A stretch of DNA of 37,139 nucleotides from JBHIDJ01 sp046760105 (lineage in GTDB: Bacteria > Pseudomonadota > Gammaproteobacteria > Acidiferrobacterales > SPGG2): positions 1 through 37,139 of the forward strand of contig JBHIDJ010000018.1 of the NCBI GenBank assembly GCA_046760105.1. Reading direction: 5' to 3'. Shown here one piece after another: positions 1 through 8,126 of the stretch. The stretch's first letter is position 1. Every line of letters starts with the position of its first letter. A program made the translations under genes and the position numbers. The notes beneath the pieces are model-generated. The model saw only the letters and a list, made by a program, of their open reading frames with translations, was not told the DNA's origin and searched no databases.

Positions 1-26
1 CGGAAAGCCCTGGTAGTGCACGACTC

Positions 27-2069
27 TTACTCGGCCCCATCGGCGCGTCGCTGTGAACGTAACCGGCCGCGGCGGCCCCTGGCCTGTAACGCATCTGCCA
101 CAACGGGCTTTGCTTCCGGCAGCTTCACCGCGCGGGCCAGATTGGGATAAGCGGCCGTCTTATGGGGTATAGCCATCGCTTCCACGAAGTGCTGCTGGAA
201 ACTCGGTTCTACCGCGGTCTCAATCTTTCGCACGCGGCGTACTAAATCCTCGATTTCGCCACGCGCGTGACAATCGAGCAGGGCAATACGCGCACCGGTG
301 CCCGCGGCGTTACCAGCAGAGGTAACCTTGTCGAGATCGCAGTCGGGTATTAGTCCCAACACCATCGCGTACTTCACGTCGATATGACTGCCGAAGGCGC
401 CTGCCAGCCGAATACGATCGACGCTATCTACCCCTACATGATCCATCAGTAGGCGCGCGCCTGCGTACAGCGCGGCCTTGGCGAGCTGAATCGCGCGCAC
501 ATCGTTTTGGGTAATGCGCAACGTAACCTCTCCCTCGTGCAAGGTGTAAGCATAGGTGCGTCCATCGGCTCCTATACGCGGACTCTGTTGCATCAATCTT
601 CCATCAATCACGCCATCCTGGTTGATTACGCCAGCCAGGTATAGCTCCGCGATCAATTCGATAATACCCGAACCACAGATACCGGTTATGCCGATAGCGG
701 ACACGCCATCGGCGAACGTAGGTTCGTCCGACCAAGCGTCACAGCCGATGACCTTGAAGCGTGGCTTGAGTGTTACCGGATCGATGCGCACGCGTTCCAC
801 GGCCCCGGGGGCGGCGCGTTGACCACAACTAATTTGTGCACCTTCAAATGCAGGCCCCGTGGGACTCGAGGCCGCAAGCAACTGATCACGATTGCCGAGC
901 ACAATCTCGGCGTTGGTGCCCACGTCGACAATCAGCATCAACTCCTCCGACTGATGTGGCGCCTCGGCGAGAAGCACGCCAGCGGTGTCCGCGCCCACGT
1001 GGCCGGCGATGCACGGCAAAACATAGCTGCGTGCATTCGGGTGGGCCGTTAGGTCGAGCTCGCTCGCCCACAACGAAATCGCTTGATCGGTGGCGAGCGC
1101 GAAAGGCGCGCCGCCAAGCTCAACCGGGCTAATGCCTAACAGTAGGTGATGCATAATCGGGTTACCCACAAAGGTGAGCTCCAGGATATTGCACACATCG
1201 ATGCCCGCGGCATCGGCAACCTCAGCAACCAGGCCGTTGATCGCATCCCGCACTGCCTGCGTCATGGCCGTATCGCCGCCGGGGTTCATCATCACATAGG
1301 ACACCCGACTCATAAGGTCTTCGCCGAACCGGATTTGCGGGTTCATGACGCCGGCAGCGGCGATCACCTCACCACTTGAGAGATCACACAGATGGCCGGC
1401 AACCGTGGTCGAACCTACGTCGACGGCGAGACCATAGGCCCTGTCGTGGTAACCCGGCCAAACCGCGATAACACGCGTACCGTCGTGGACTGCTACGGTG
1501 ACCTTCCAGTCACCCATGCGCAAAGCTTGTTGCAAGTCTTGCAACAAGCGCAGATCGCAGCTGAGTCCGGTGAGCTGCCATTCGAATTCGAGCGCGTCTT
1601 CGAGTCGACGAAGGTCACCCGCGGGGTCATGCATATCAGGTTGCTGCACCTCGACATAGTACAGACGAACCACCGGATCCACTTGAATATCGTGCGCTTC
1701 AGCGCGTTTGCGCACGACTTGCTTGTGCACCTGACTTTCGGGGGGCACATCGATGACGACATCACCCAGCAGCTGAGTGGAGCAGCTCAGACGCCGACCG
1801 AGTGCGAGCTTACCAGCCCCGGCCTGCTCGCGTTCCACGTCACTAAGTGAAGATAGGTGCTCAGCCCGCGATGTAACGCCGTGCTTGGCGAACTCGCCTT
1901 CACTTAGCAGCACCTGGCAGCGAGTACAGATGCCACGTCCCCCACAAACGGAATCGATATCGACACCCAGGGAACGCGCCGCTTGCAGTAGTGGTGTGCC
2001 GATGGGGAAGCGCCCTCGCCGACCGGAGGGCGTAAAGACAATCAGCGCGTCTCGTTGTTTACTGCTCAT
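27..2069 (-). CDS. ASKHA-domain corrinoid reductive activator (RACo-like), 2Fe-2S + DUF4445
   Basis: This 680-residue protein should reactivate a corrinoid protein by ATP-dependent reduction of inactive Co(II) to Co(I). The N-terminal part is a plant-type 2Fe-2S domain with cysteines C42, C48, C51 and C96. The C-terminal part is an ASKHA ATPase fold with phosphate-loop motifs DVGSTT (217-222) and DVGTNAE (382-388). This layout matches the RACo/RamA-like family that serves corrinoid methyltransferases. It is the last gene seen in the leftward methyl-transfer operon, 67 bp downstream of the methyl-THF methyltransferase gene. The ATG at 2069 has only a weak Shine-Dalgarno. The last ~20 residues are rich in Arg, which recurs in other proteins of this pathway. 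The family assignment is firm; the natural partner, inferred from context, is the corrinoid protein encoded at 5512-6249. Confidence 0.92.
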   Translation of the reverse strand: MSSKQRDALIVFTPSGRRGRFPIGTPLLQAARSLGVDIDSVCGGRGICTRCQVLLSEGEFAKHGVTSRAEHLSSLSDVEREQAGAGKLALGRRLSCSTQLLGDVVIDVPPESQVHKQVVRKRAEAHDIQVDPVVRLYYVEVQQPDMHDPAGDLRRLEDALEFEWQLTGLSCDLRLLQDLQQALRMGDWKVTVAVHDGTRVIAVWPGYHDRAYGLAVDVGSTTVAGHLCDLSSGEVIAAAGVMNPQIRFGEDLMSRVSYVMMNPGGDTAMTQAVRDAINGLVAEVADAAGIDVCNILELTFVGNPIMHHLLLGISPVELGGAPFALATDQAISLWASELDLTAHPNARSYVLPCIAGHVGADTAGVLLAEAPHQSEELMLIVDVGTNAEIVLGNRDQLLAASSPTGPAFEGAQISCGQRAAPGAVERVRIDPVTLKPRFKVIGCDAWSDEPTFADGVSAIGITGICGSGIIELIAELYLAGVINQDGVIDGRLMQQSPRIGADGRTYAYTLHEGEVTLRITQNDVRAIQLAKAALYAGARLLMDHVGVDSVDRIRLAGAFGSHIDVKYAMVLGLIPDCDLDKVTSAGNAAGTGARIALLDCHARGEIEDLVRRVRKIETAVEPSFQQHFVEAMAIPHKTAAYPNLARAVKLPEAKPVVADALQARGRRGRLRSQRRADGAE

Positions 2070-2136
2070 ACCGCGAGCTCAGGTTGACTGGCGTCAGTTT
2101 GTGAGCGCCAATAGATGCGGCGCATCGCTATATATT

Positions 2137-3051
2137 TTATCCCGCCCGACGGCGTCGACCGGAACGTCTACCCGCCCGCTGCTCCGCTCCCGGCTCACTG
2201 TTAGCTGCGGGTGCGCGGAACCTCCTGATCCAACGCCGGCAATCCGGATCATGTCCCATCATCACATCCGCACCCATGACAGCTTGCATGGTCTCGACAT
2301 GAAGTGGACTGGTAATGGCCGATGTCAAACCAGCGCCGATGGCCATGCTCAAGAACGCGGAGTTGATGCCATTGCGTGCGGGCAGACCAAAGCTGATGTT
2401 GGACGCACCGCAGGTGGTATTCACTTTGAGCTCCTCGCGGAGCCTTCTAATAATGTGGAACACCTGTTTGCCAGCGGTATTGATGGCGCCGACGGGCATC
2501 ACCAATGGGTCCACAACGACATCCGCACGCGGAATGCCATGATCCTCAGCGCGCTCGACGATCTTTTTGGCGACGGCGAAACGCACATCCGGATCCTCGG
2601 AGATACCCGTCTCGTCGTTTGAGATCGCGACCACCGCCGCCTTGTACCTCTTCACCAGCGGCAGCACCGATTCCAGACGCTCTTCCTCGCCAGTCACAGA
2701 GTTCACCAGTGGCCTGCCCTGATAGACCGCAAGCCCTGCTTCCAACGCGGCCACGATCGAGGAATCGATCGACAATGGCACATCCGTGATTGACTGCACG
2801 AGCTGCACCGCGTCGGCAAGAATCTTTGACTCATCCGCCAATGGGATCCCCGCATTCACGTCGAGCATATGAGCGCCGGCTTCTACCTGAGCCCTGGCAT
2901 CGGCCTTAACCCGGCTATAGTCTCCCGCCGCCATTTCCGCCGCCAACACCTTGCGACCGGTCGGGTTAATCCGTTCACCGATGATCACAAATGGTCGCTC
3001 GAAACCGATGACAACTTCCTTAGTAGCCGAACTGACAGTAGTGTCCGTCAT
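2137..3051 (-). CDS. Methyltetrahydrofolate:corrinoid methyltransferase, pterin-binding (AcsE/MtgA-like)
   Basis: A TIM-barrel pterin-binding enzyme of about 304 residues that would transfer a methyl group between a methyl-corrinoid protein and tetrahydrofolate. The N-terminal stretch VIIGERINPTGRK and the later VNSVTGEE, DPLVMPVG and GASNISFGLP segments are characteristic of the DHPS-like MeTr family. In aerobic betaine or methylamine users this step would run toward methyl-THF, which feeds the reductase encoded just upstream. I choose the ATG at 3051 because it forms an ATGA overlap with the stop of the reductase gene; a GTG at 3063 would add four residues. The C-terminus is an Arg-rich tail (RRSGRRRRAG). 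A role in cobalamin-dependent MetH-type methionine synthesis is unlikely, given the short single domain and the operon context. Confidence 0.9.
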   Translation of the reverse strand: MTDTTVSSATKEVVIGFERPFVIIGERINPTGRKVLAAEMAAGDYSRVKADARAQVEAGAHMLDVNAGIPLADESKILADAVQLVQSITDVPLSIDSSIVAALEAGLAVYQGRPLVNSVTGEEERLESVLPLVKRYKAAVVAISNDETGISEDPDVRFAVAKKIVERAEDHGIPRADVVVDPLVMPVGAINTAGKQVFHIIRRLREELKVNTTCGASNISFGLPARNGINSAFLSMAIGAGLTSAITSPLHVETMQAVMGADVMMGHDPDCRRWIRRFRAPAANSEPGAEQRAGRRSGRRRRAG

Positions 3052-4070
3052 AGTGTTGCCCACTTTATGCCCTTATCTTTATCTCTATCAGGATACCAGG
3101 GAATACGTCCCCCTAGCACACCTGAGGCGTCGATGATCTCGGCGACTGTTTCCTCTTGACGGTACGCCATCACGTGCACCCCGCTTACGCCTTCGATTTC
3201 ACGGATCTGCTGGATGATCTCCAGGCATATCTTTTTGCCCTCGAGTTTCTGTTTCTTTGTGCGAGCCAAACGATTGATGATCTCATCGGGGATATGAACG
3301 CCTGGCACATGTGTGCGGATCCAGCGCGCCGCGTTGGCGGAGGCGAGCGGACCAACACCGACCAGTATGAAACATTGTTCGTGCAACCCCATCTCCCGTA
3401 CGCGTGCCATAAACTCCTCAAGACGAGGAACATCATAGCAATATTGAGTCTGGATAAACTGGGCTCCCGTCGCGATTTTCTTTGCCAAGCGTACGGCTCG
3501 AAAATCGTAAGGTGGCACAAACGGATTCTCGGCGGCGCCAATAAACACGTGTGGTGGACTCGTGAGTGCGCGCCCTGTCAGCAAACGGGACTTGTCGCGC
3601 ATCATGCGAACCGCCTGAAGGAGCGACACCGAGTCCAGATCAAACACCGGCTTGGCCTCGGGTTCATCGCCCACCTGCACACCGTCTCCCGTCAAACAGA
3701 GCACGCTGCTGACACCCATGGCGGCGGCACCCAAGACGTCACCTTGAATGGCAATCCGATTTCGATCGCGGCAGGAGATCTGCATGATCGTTGCATAGCC
3801 GACACGGGTGAGCAGCGAGCACACGCCGACACTGGACATGTGGCAATTTGCACCCGAGCCGTCAGTTGCGTTCATAGCATCGACGTAACCGTCGAACACG
3901 CGTGCCCGCAGATAAACCTCCTCGGGATCGGCCGAGTCGGGGGGCGACAACTCTGCCGTTACTGCAAACTTACCGACACGTAGTACCCGTTCTACGCGAC
4001 CGGGCGACGAGTGTCCGGGCAAGATCGGCAATGGATCGCTCGGATTTACCGGCTCGTCATCAAATTTCAT
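3048..4070 (-). CDS. Methylenetetrahydrofolate reductase (MetF-type)
   Basis: A 340-residue flavin-dependent TIM-barrel enzyme that interconverts 5-methyl-THF and 5,10-methylene-THF. In this operon it most likely oxidises methyl-THF coming from demethylation. Recognisable family segments are VTAELSPPDSADPEEV near the N-terminus, the NATDGSGANCHMSS segment, LCLTGDGVQ, the FIGAAENPF stretch and GAQFIQTQYCYD. The start at 4070 gives an ATGA overlap with the upstream MetV-like gene and is preceded by a GAGGAG Shine-Dalgarno; a longer frame from 4130 has no support. Pairing with a separate MetV-like protein resembles the MetFV complexes of acetogens, rather than the NADH-dependent single-subunit enzyme of enteric bacteria. 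The direction in the cell and the electron acceptor are inferred. Confidence 0.92.
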   Translation of the reverse strand: MKFDDEPVNPSDPLPILPGHSSPGRVERVLRVGKFAVTAELSPPDSADPEEVYLRARVFDGYVDAMNATDGSGANCHMSSVGVCSLLTRVGYATIMQISCRDRNRIAIQGDVLGAAAMGVSSVLCLTGDGVQVGDEPEAKPVFDLDSVSLLQAVRMMRDKSRLLTGRALTSPPHVFIGAAENPFVPPYDFRAVRLAKKIATGAQFIQTQYCYDVPRLEEFMARVREMGLHEQCFILVGVGPLASANAARWIRTHVPGVHIPDEIINRLARTKKQKLEGKKICLEIIQQIREIEGVSGVHVMAYRQEETVAEIIDASGVLGGRIPWYPDRDKDKGIKWATL

Positions 4071-4543
4071 GCCTGCTCCTCGACTGCTTGCTGACGCAAC
4101 ACCGCCTTCTCGCGCGCTACGCGTAACCAAGACGAGGTTCCTTTAAGCTTGTAGTCAACAGGTTTCTGTACCAGTTTAACAACGTTGCTGTTACGCATGC
4201 GCTGGCTGCCCTCCCAGGCGTCGACCCAGACGCAGTGCATGTCGGGCTTCACCTCGCAATTCCCGTCCGGGCGCACGCCACCGCAGGGACCATTGGTCAG
4301 CTCCTTGGGGCAATTCATGGGACAGGACATACCCGTGACGTTGAGAAAACACTGTCCACACATCTGGCAATCAAAAAGAAAACCTTTGATCCCTTTCTCC
4401 ACCACCGCGATCGGTCTCTCGATTCGCGCGTAGCCGATACTGTTCCACAGTGGATGTAGTGCCACGAACAACCGCTCAAACAGGTGGTAAATGATCTCGA
4501 GTAGTCTTGCGTGACGCACCGACCAGCGGCGTACGGCATACAT
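4067..4543 (-). CDS. MetV-like methylenetetrahydrofolate reductase C-terminal domain protein
   Basis: A small cysteine-rich protein of the MTHFR_C family, the MetV partner of MetF in acetogens, which carries Fe-S or zinc sites. Counted from a frame starting at 4618, cysteines fall at 84, 87, 90, 99, 103, 112, 121 and 129, within CQMCGQC, MSCPMNCPKEL, GPCGG and GNCEV. I place the start at ATG 4543 (MYAVRRWSVRHARLLE), which matches how I recall this family beginning and has an AGGA upstream. A GTG at 4618 would overlap the preceding gene by 17 bp. It sits between the 'virulence factor' family gene and the reductase and is translationally coupled to the latter by ATGA. It presumably passes electrons to or from the reductase flavin. 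Confidence 0.88.
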   Translation of the reverse strand: MYAVRRWSVRHARLLEIIYHLFERLFVALHPLWNSIGYARIERPIAVVEKGIKGFLFDCQMCGQCFLNVTGMSCPMNCPKELTNGPCGGVRPDGNCEVKPDMHCVWVDAWEGSQRMRNSNVVKLVQKPVDYKLKGTSSWLRVAREKAVLRQQAVEEQA

Positions 4544-4601
4544 GTTTGTCTGTCTTCCTGAAACGAAGCCTCTTTCGGCGGGATTCTTGGCGGGTGATTG
4601 T

Positions 4602-4901
4602 TTAGGGCTGCTGGGCACCGCCCGATTTGATCAGGCGCTCTAACTGTTCGTCTGAATAACGTGCCTCGAGGCGCGCCGCCTCTGCTTCTGCCTCAGCGCT
4701 CAGGTCATCACCGCACCGACGCGGCTCGCGTCGCCACTCGGCGAGGTAGAGATCGCTGCTGCCCTTGCCGGCGCGCATCGCCGCCCGGTCGACCGCCTTT
4801 TGGAAGCGAGACGACAGCGCCACCTTTACGCTTTCGCGGCCACGTTTAGCGATGATCTGGACGGGGATATCGCGCCAAAAAACAGTAATCAGCTTTGCCA
4901 T
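4602..4901 (-). CDS. 'Virulence factor' family small protein (PF13769-like)
   Basis: A 99-residue protein beginning MAKLITVFWRDIPVQIIAKR, the signature start of the small family named 'virulence factor' in Pfam. The middle part (FQKAVDRAAMRAG and YLAEWRRE) also fits. The name is historical and says nothing reliable about function. Here the gene overlaps the end of the DUF1638 gene by 13 bp and lies between DUF1638 and the MetV-like gene, so it is part of the corrinoid methyl-transfer operon. A role in assembling or protecting the corrinoid or folate enzymes is a reasonable guess, but nothing in the sequence (no cofactor motif, no signal peptide) proves it. Confidence 0.82.
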   Translation of the reverse strand: MAKLITVFWRDIPVQIIAKRGRESVKVALSSRFQKAVDRAAMRAGKGSSDLYLAEWRREPRRCGDDLSAEAEAEAARLEARYSDEQLERLIKSGGAQQP

Positions 4902-5506
4902 GCGCGCGACTCAGTATTGAGCGATGCGAGCGTCCGCGCCAAGCCCCCATATCCGGTGAAGTGATAGTCGAACTCAAGTCCTAACTGCTCGGCCGCCCGT
5001 CTCGCCTTGGCCGCGAGATACGGGTCTTCCACCTGCGCGAGATAAACTACTTTACGGTAGTGTCGGAAATAGTCAGCAGCCAGCTCGGGGTACCGGTCCA
5101 ATCCCAATCCGCGATAAACCAACCGATCGAAGTGGCGCACAAGAAAATCGGTGAGATAAAACGTCCCGAGTTCCGCCTCTGCCAACACGGCAAAGGTCTC
5201 GGAACCCGCATAGAACTCATAGCAATGCGCACCGGGAAGACGCTCCACCGCCTCTTCTTCTAACACAGCATCCAGCTGACCACCGGTCCCGCAATCCGCG
5301 TAGGCGACAAAGACGTGTGCAAACTTATCGCGGGAAGCGCGAATCTTTTCGCGTACGGCACTCGGAATTTTATCAGGAGTATTGTGAAGCTCGGCCGGAA
5401 GACATTGCACCGTCATGTGCCCCCAGCCATTCGCTCGGATCAAGGCGATGATCTCTCGCGCCAGCGCCCCGCACGCGATGATAAGAACCGGCGAGCGCTG
5501 GGTCAC
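4889..5506 (-). CDS. DUF1638 domain protein of the corrinoid methyl-transfer operon
   Basis: A ~205-residue cytoplasmic protein of the DUF1638 family. The N-terminus VTQRSPVLIIACGALAREI and the later LPAELHNTPDKIP and VFVAYADCGTGGQLD segments are family hallmarks. The family occurs with corrinoid methyltransferase genes, but to my knowledge its biochemistry is undefined. I choose the GTG at 5506, five bases past the stop of the corrinoid gene. The longer frame to 5608 would overlap that gene by about 100 bp and lacks conserved sequence. Conserved-looking Cys and Asp residues (ACG, YADCGTGG) could bind a metal or a cobalamin-related ligand; that is inference. Confidence 0.87.
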   Translation of the reverse strand: MTQRSPVLIIACGALAREIIALIRANGWGHMTVQCLPAELHNTPDKIPSAVREKIRASRDKFAHVFVAYADCGTGGQLDAVLEEEAVERLPGAHCYEFYAGSETFAVLAEAELGTFYLTDFLVRHFDRLVYRGLGLDRYPELAADYFRHYRKVVYLAQVEDPYLAAKARRAAEQLGLEFDYHFTGYGGLARTLASLNTESRAWQS

Positions 5507-5511
5507 CCGGT

Positions 5512-6249
5512 TCAGGCCTCTTTTGCCTGTGGGACAGCTCCCTGCTGGGCACGGCGTTCGGCTATCAACGTTTTCGCCGTCTCTACCGCCACCGCCGCGT
5601 CGCGACAATAGGCGTCGGCCCCGATCGCTTTGCCGAATTCTTCGTTCAGTGGCGCACCGCCGACAAGCACAATGTAGTTGTCGCGGATACCCTGCTCTTT
5701 CATGGTATCGATGACGACTTTCATGTAAGGCATGGTCGTGGTGAGCAGCGCCGACATACCAAGAATATCGGGTTTGTGCTGCTCCAGCGCCTCGAGATAG
5801 TTTTCTACGGGATTGTTTATCCCGAGGTTGATGACCTCGAAACCCGCCCCCTCCATCATCATCGCCACCAGATTCTTGCCGATATCGTGGATATCGCCCT
5901 TGACCGTACCGATGACCATCTTACCGATCGGCGGTGCCCCTGTTTCCGCGAGCAGCGGGCGCAGGATCGCCATGCCGCCTTTCATCGCGTTCGCCGCCAT
6001 CAGCACCTCGGGGACGAACAGGATGCCGTCGCGAAAATCGATGCCGACGATGCGCATGCCCTCCACCAGGGCGTCGTTGAGCACCTTGTCGGCAGCCCAC
6101 CCCCGGTCTAACAGGATCCGGGTGCCTTCCTCGATCTCCTCCTTCAGACCGTCATAAAGGTCATCATGCATCTGCTCGACGAGCTCGTCATCCGGCAGCG
6201 AGGACAGATCGATGTCGTCAGCGCCCTCGGTCTTTTCAAGGTCGGTCAT
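5512..6249 (-). CDS. Corrinoid (methyl-carrier) protein, MtbC/MttC-like
   Basis: A 245-residue cobalamin-binding methyl carrier. Residues ~20-105 form the helical cap domain (B12-binding_2) and ~108-235 the Rossmann-like B12-binding domain. The cobalt-ligating motif DxHxxG is seen as DIHDIGKN at 119-126, with H121 as the lower ligand. The family shuttles methyl groups between a substrate-specific methyltransferase and a second methyltransferase, which here would be the pterin-binding enzyme at 2137-3051. It is the first gene of the leftward operon, with a GGAG upstream of its ATG. An acidic ~20-residue N-terminal extension precedes the cap. The cognate substrate methyltransferase (MttB/MtgB type) is not in the window. 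Confidence 0.94.
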   Translation of the reverse strand: MTDLEKTEGADDIDLSSLPDDELVEQMHDDLYDGLKEEIEEGTRILLDRGWAADKVLNDALVEGMRIVGIDFRDGILFVPEVLMAANAMKGGMAILRPLLAETGAPPIGKMVIGTVKGDIHDIGKNLVAMMMEGAGFEVINLGINNPVENYLEALEQHKPDILGMSALLTTTMPYMKVVIDTMKEQGIRDNYIVLVGGAPLNEEFGKAIGADAYCRDAAVAVETAKTLIAERRAQQGAVPQAKEA

Positions 6250-6662
6250 AGAGTCACTCCGATTTCCGGCACTTATTCTGTGCGTAAAGTAGACGTCGAC
6301 ATAGACACCTGCTGGCGCGGTTGCGACACAGGATTATGGAAAAGCGACACTTAAAGGCGATTTATTTAACCGATTCAAAGGCCTGGCTCCCAGCGGGTGT
6401 CTCGTTTGGCGAGGCCGTTATGCAAAGGTTGGCCACGGCGTCAATGTGTCGCGATTAGCTAATGTCATGTCGCCGCCAAGTCAGCAGTGGCCCGGGCCCC
6501 CGCGTAGCCTCCCGGCCCCAGTTTCAGGACCCGCCGTCTTTGACAGAGGGCGAGTCGTCGAGTTTCATGTATCGAGCGGACGAGTTAGCCAGCCAGGCAC
6601 GGCCAGGATTTACCAGATCGCAAAACGCAACTGCTACACCATCTTTCATGAGGAGTTACGAA
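6250..6662. promoter_or_regulatory. Divergent intergenic region between corrinoid operon and GcvT-like gene
   Basis: About 410 bp separate the leftward corrinoid operon from the rightward demethylase gene, so promoters for both should lie here. A TTGACA at 6540-6545 is a possible -35 for the rightward gene, but the -10 at the proper spacing is poor. The 67 codons in frame upstream of 6663 form an open frame from 6462, but they lack family sequence and I treat them as leader. I do not recognise a riboswitch (glycine, cobalamin or SAM) here, though a long leader would leave room for one. Confidence 0.4.
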
Positions 6663-7964
6663 ATGCCGAATTATTCATCTGTCGATCAGAGCGATCGGAA
6701 GGTCCCTTTCAATCTGCGGCAAAGCGGACCCACGCCCGTCGAGATGCTGATCTCGACCCGCGTGCGCAAATCACCTTACTGGCACTTATCCGTGGAGGCG
6801 GGCTGCTGGCGGGCCACCGTATACAACCGGATGTACCATCCCCGCGGCTATGTTAAGCCGGAGGATGGAGGCGCCATGGTCGAATACGATGCGATCGTTA
6901 ACCACGTTACGATGTGGAATGTCGCAGGCGAGCGACAGATTCAAGTGATCGGACCTGATGCAGAAGCCTTTGTGGACTACGTGATCACACGCGACGCCAC
7001 CAAGATCCAGCCCATGAGTGCGCGCTACGTGATCCTTTGTAATGAAAAAGGTGGTGTTCTCAACGATCCGGTTTTACTTAGGCCATCTAAGGATGAATTC
7101 TGGTTCAGCCTTTCTGACTCGGATCTGATGTTTTGGCTTCAGGGCGTCAATGTCGGCAAGCAGTTCAACGTGGACATCGATGAAATCGATGTTGCGCCGG
7201 TGCAGATTCAAGGACCGAAGTCCGTAGCTTTGATGACCGATCTGGTGGGTCCAGACGTTGCGGATATACCAACCTATGGACTCATGGCAGCACAGGTGGC
7301 AGGTCGTGATGTGATCGTATCGCAGACAGGTTTCTCGGGAGAGAAAGGCTACGAGATTTATCTGCGCGATGCCACGCTCTATGCAGAGGATTTGTGGAAT
7401 GCGGTGCTCGAAGCTGGTAAGAAGCATAATTTAATGGTCATCGCGCCCGCGCATCATCGGCGCATTGCCGCAGGAATCCTGTCCTGGGGCCAGGATATGG
7501 ATGCGGAGACCGTTCCGTTCCAAGTCAACCTAGGCTATCAAGTCCCGCGCAACAAAAAGGCCAATTACATCGGCAAAGGCGCGCTAGAGGAAATGCGCAA
7601 AGCGATCGACGCCGGAAACCCACCTTATAAGAATACCCTGGTTGGCATGACTTTGGGTGGCAAGCCGATCGATGACTATGCACCGGACTTCTGGCTCATC
7701 TCCAAAAACGATGGAGGCGACCCGGTCGGTTACATAACGTCACCGTGGTACTCACCCGAATTAGAGACCAACATTGCCATGGGGTTTGTGCCCGTGGACC
7801 AATCCGCTTTGGGCACAAAGCTCAAGGTATGGCTCCCTGAGCACTATCAGACCGAGCCTGGCCAGCCGGTGGATGCAACTGTGGTCGAAATGCCCTTCAG
7901 GCCCTCGGTAAACCCCAACGTTCGGGAGATCGCGAAGGCTCATGGCCACGACTTCGTATCCTAA
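6663..7964 (+). CDS. GcvT/DmdA-like aminomethyltransferase-family THF-dependent demethylase
   Basis: A 433-residue protein of the GcvT fold family, which binds tetrahydrofolate and accepts a one-carbon unit from an amine or sulfonium. Segments such as VTMWNVAGERQIQVIGPDA, IQGPKSVALM, SQTGFSGEKGYEIYLRD and a C-terminal GcvT_C-type barrel (YKNTLVGMTLGG, DPVGYITSPWYSPEL, IAMGFV) resemble DmdA, the DMSP demethylase, and related N-demethylases. The start at 6663 has AGGAG seven bases upstream; a longer frame from 6462 is unsupported. It diverges from the corrinoid operon and precedes a betaine-type transporter gene, so a methylated nitrogen compound or DMSP is the likely substrate. Sequence alone does not tell these apart, because the DmdA-like branch contains enzymes of unknown substrate. 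Confidence 0.85.
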   Translation: MPNYSSVDQSDRKVPFNLRQSGPTPVEMLISTRVRKSPYWHLSVEAGCWRATVYNRMYHPRGYVKPEDGGAMVEYDAIVNHVTMWNVAGERQIQVIGPDAEAFVDYVITRDATKIQPMSARYVILCNEKGGVLNDPVLLRPSKDEFWFSLSDSDLMFWLQGVNVGKQFNVDIDEIDVAPVQIQGPKSVALMTDLVGPDVADIPTYGLMAAQVAGRDVIVSQTGFSGEKGYEIYLRDATLYAEDLWNAVLEAGKKHNLMVIAPAHHRRIAAGILSWGQDMDAETVPFQVNLGYQVPRNKKANYIGKGALEEMRKAIDAGNPPYKNTLVGMTLGGKPIDDYAPDFWLISKNDGGDPVGYITSPWYSPELETNIAMGFVPVDQSALGTKLKVWLPEHYQTEPGQPVDATVVEMPFRPSVNPNVREIAKAHGHDFVS

Positions 7965-7981
7965 ATATTCTTTAAAGAAAA

Positions 7982-8012
7982 TGTGTCGGTATGCTAATCT
8001 CATACCGGCACA
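7982..8012. terminator. 12-bp hairpin after the GcvT-like gene
   Basis: Arms 7982-7993 and 8001-8012 pair over 12 positions with one G-T wobble around a 7-base loop. There is no T-run on the right side. On the left, an A-rich stretch (7973-7981) gives a U-tract for leftward transcripts, so the hairpin looks better suited to stop antisense transcription entering the GcvT-like gene than to end that gene. It could also be a processing or stabilising structure between the two plus-strand genes. Confidence 0.5.
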
Positions 8013-8126
8013 GCGTCCTTATGTGTTCAGACGCGTTTCCGTATGGGGGTACGCACACGGGCTCTAAATAGATGTCACAACGCCCAATTGCGTCAGTCAC
8101 TCTCGCCTCGCAGCAGGAGATAACTC

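Noticed and set aside
1777..2622. 281-codon plus-strand frame
   Set aside because: It is antisense to the ASKHA and methyltransferase genes, which are clearly coding; low-complexity composition typical of a shadow.
6462..6662. 67-codon upstream extension of the GcvT-like gene
   Set aside because: The extension lacks family sequence, and AGGAG is perfectly placed for ATG 6663.
6250..6662. Possible glycine or cobalamin riboswitch before the one-carbon operons
   Set aside because: I looked for conserved riboswitch core sequences and did not find a convincing match; a covariance-model search would be needed to claim one.
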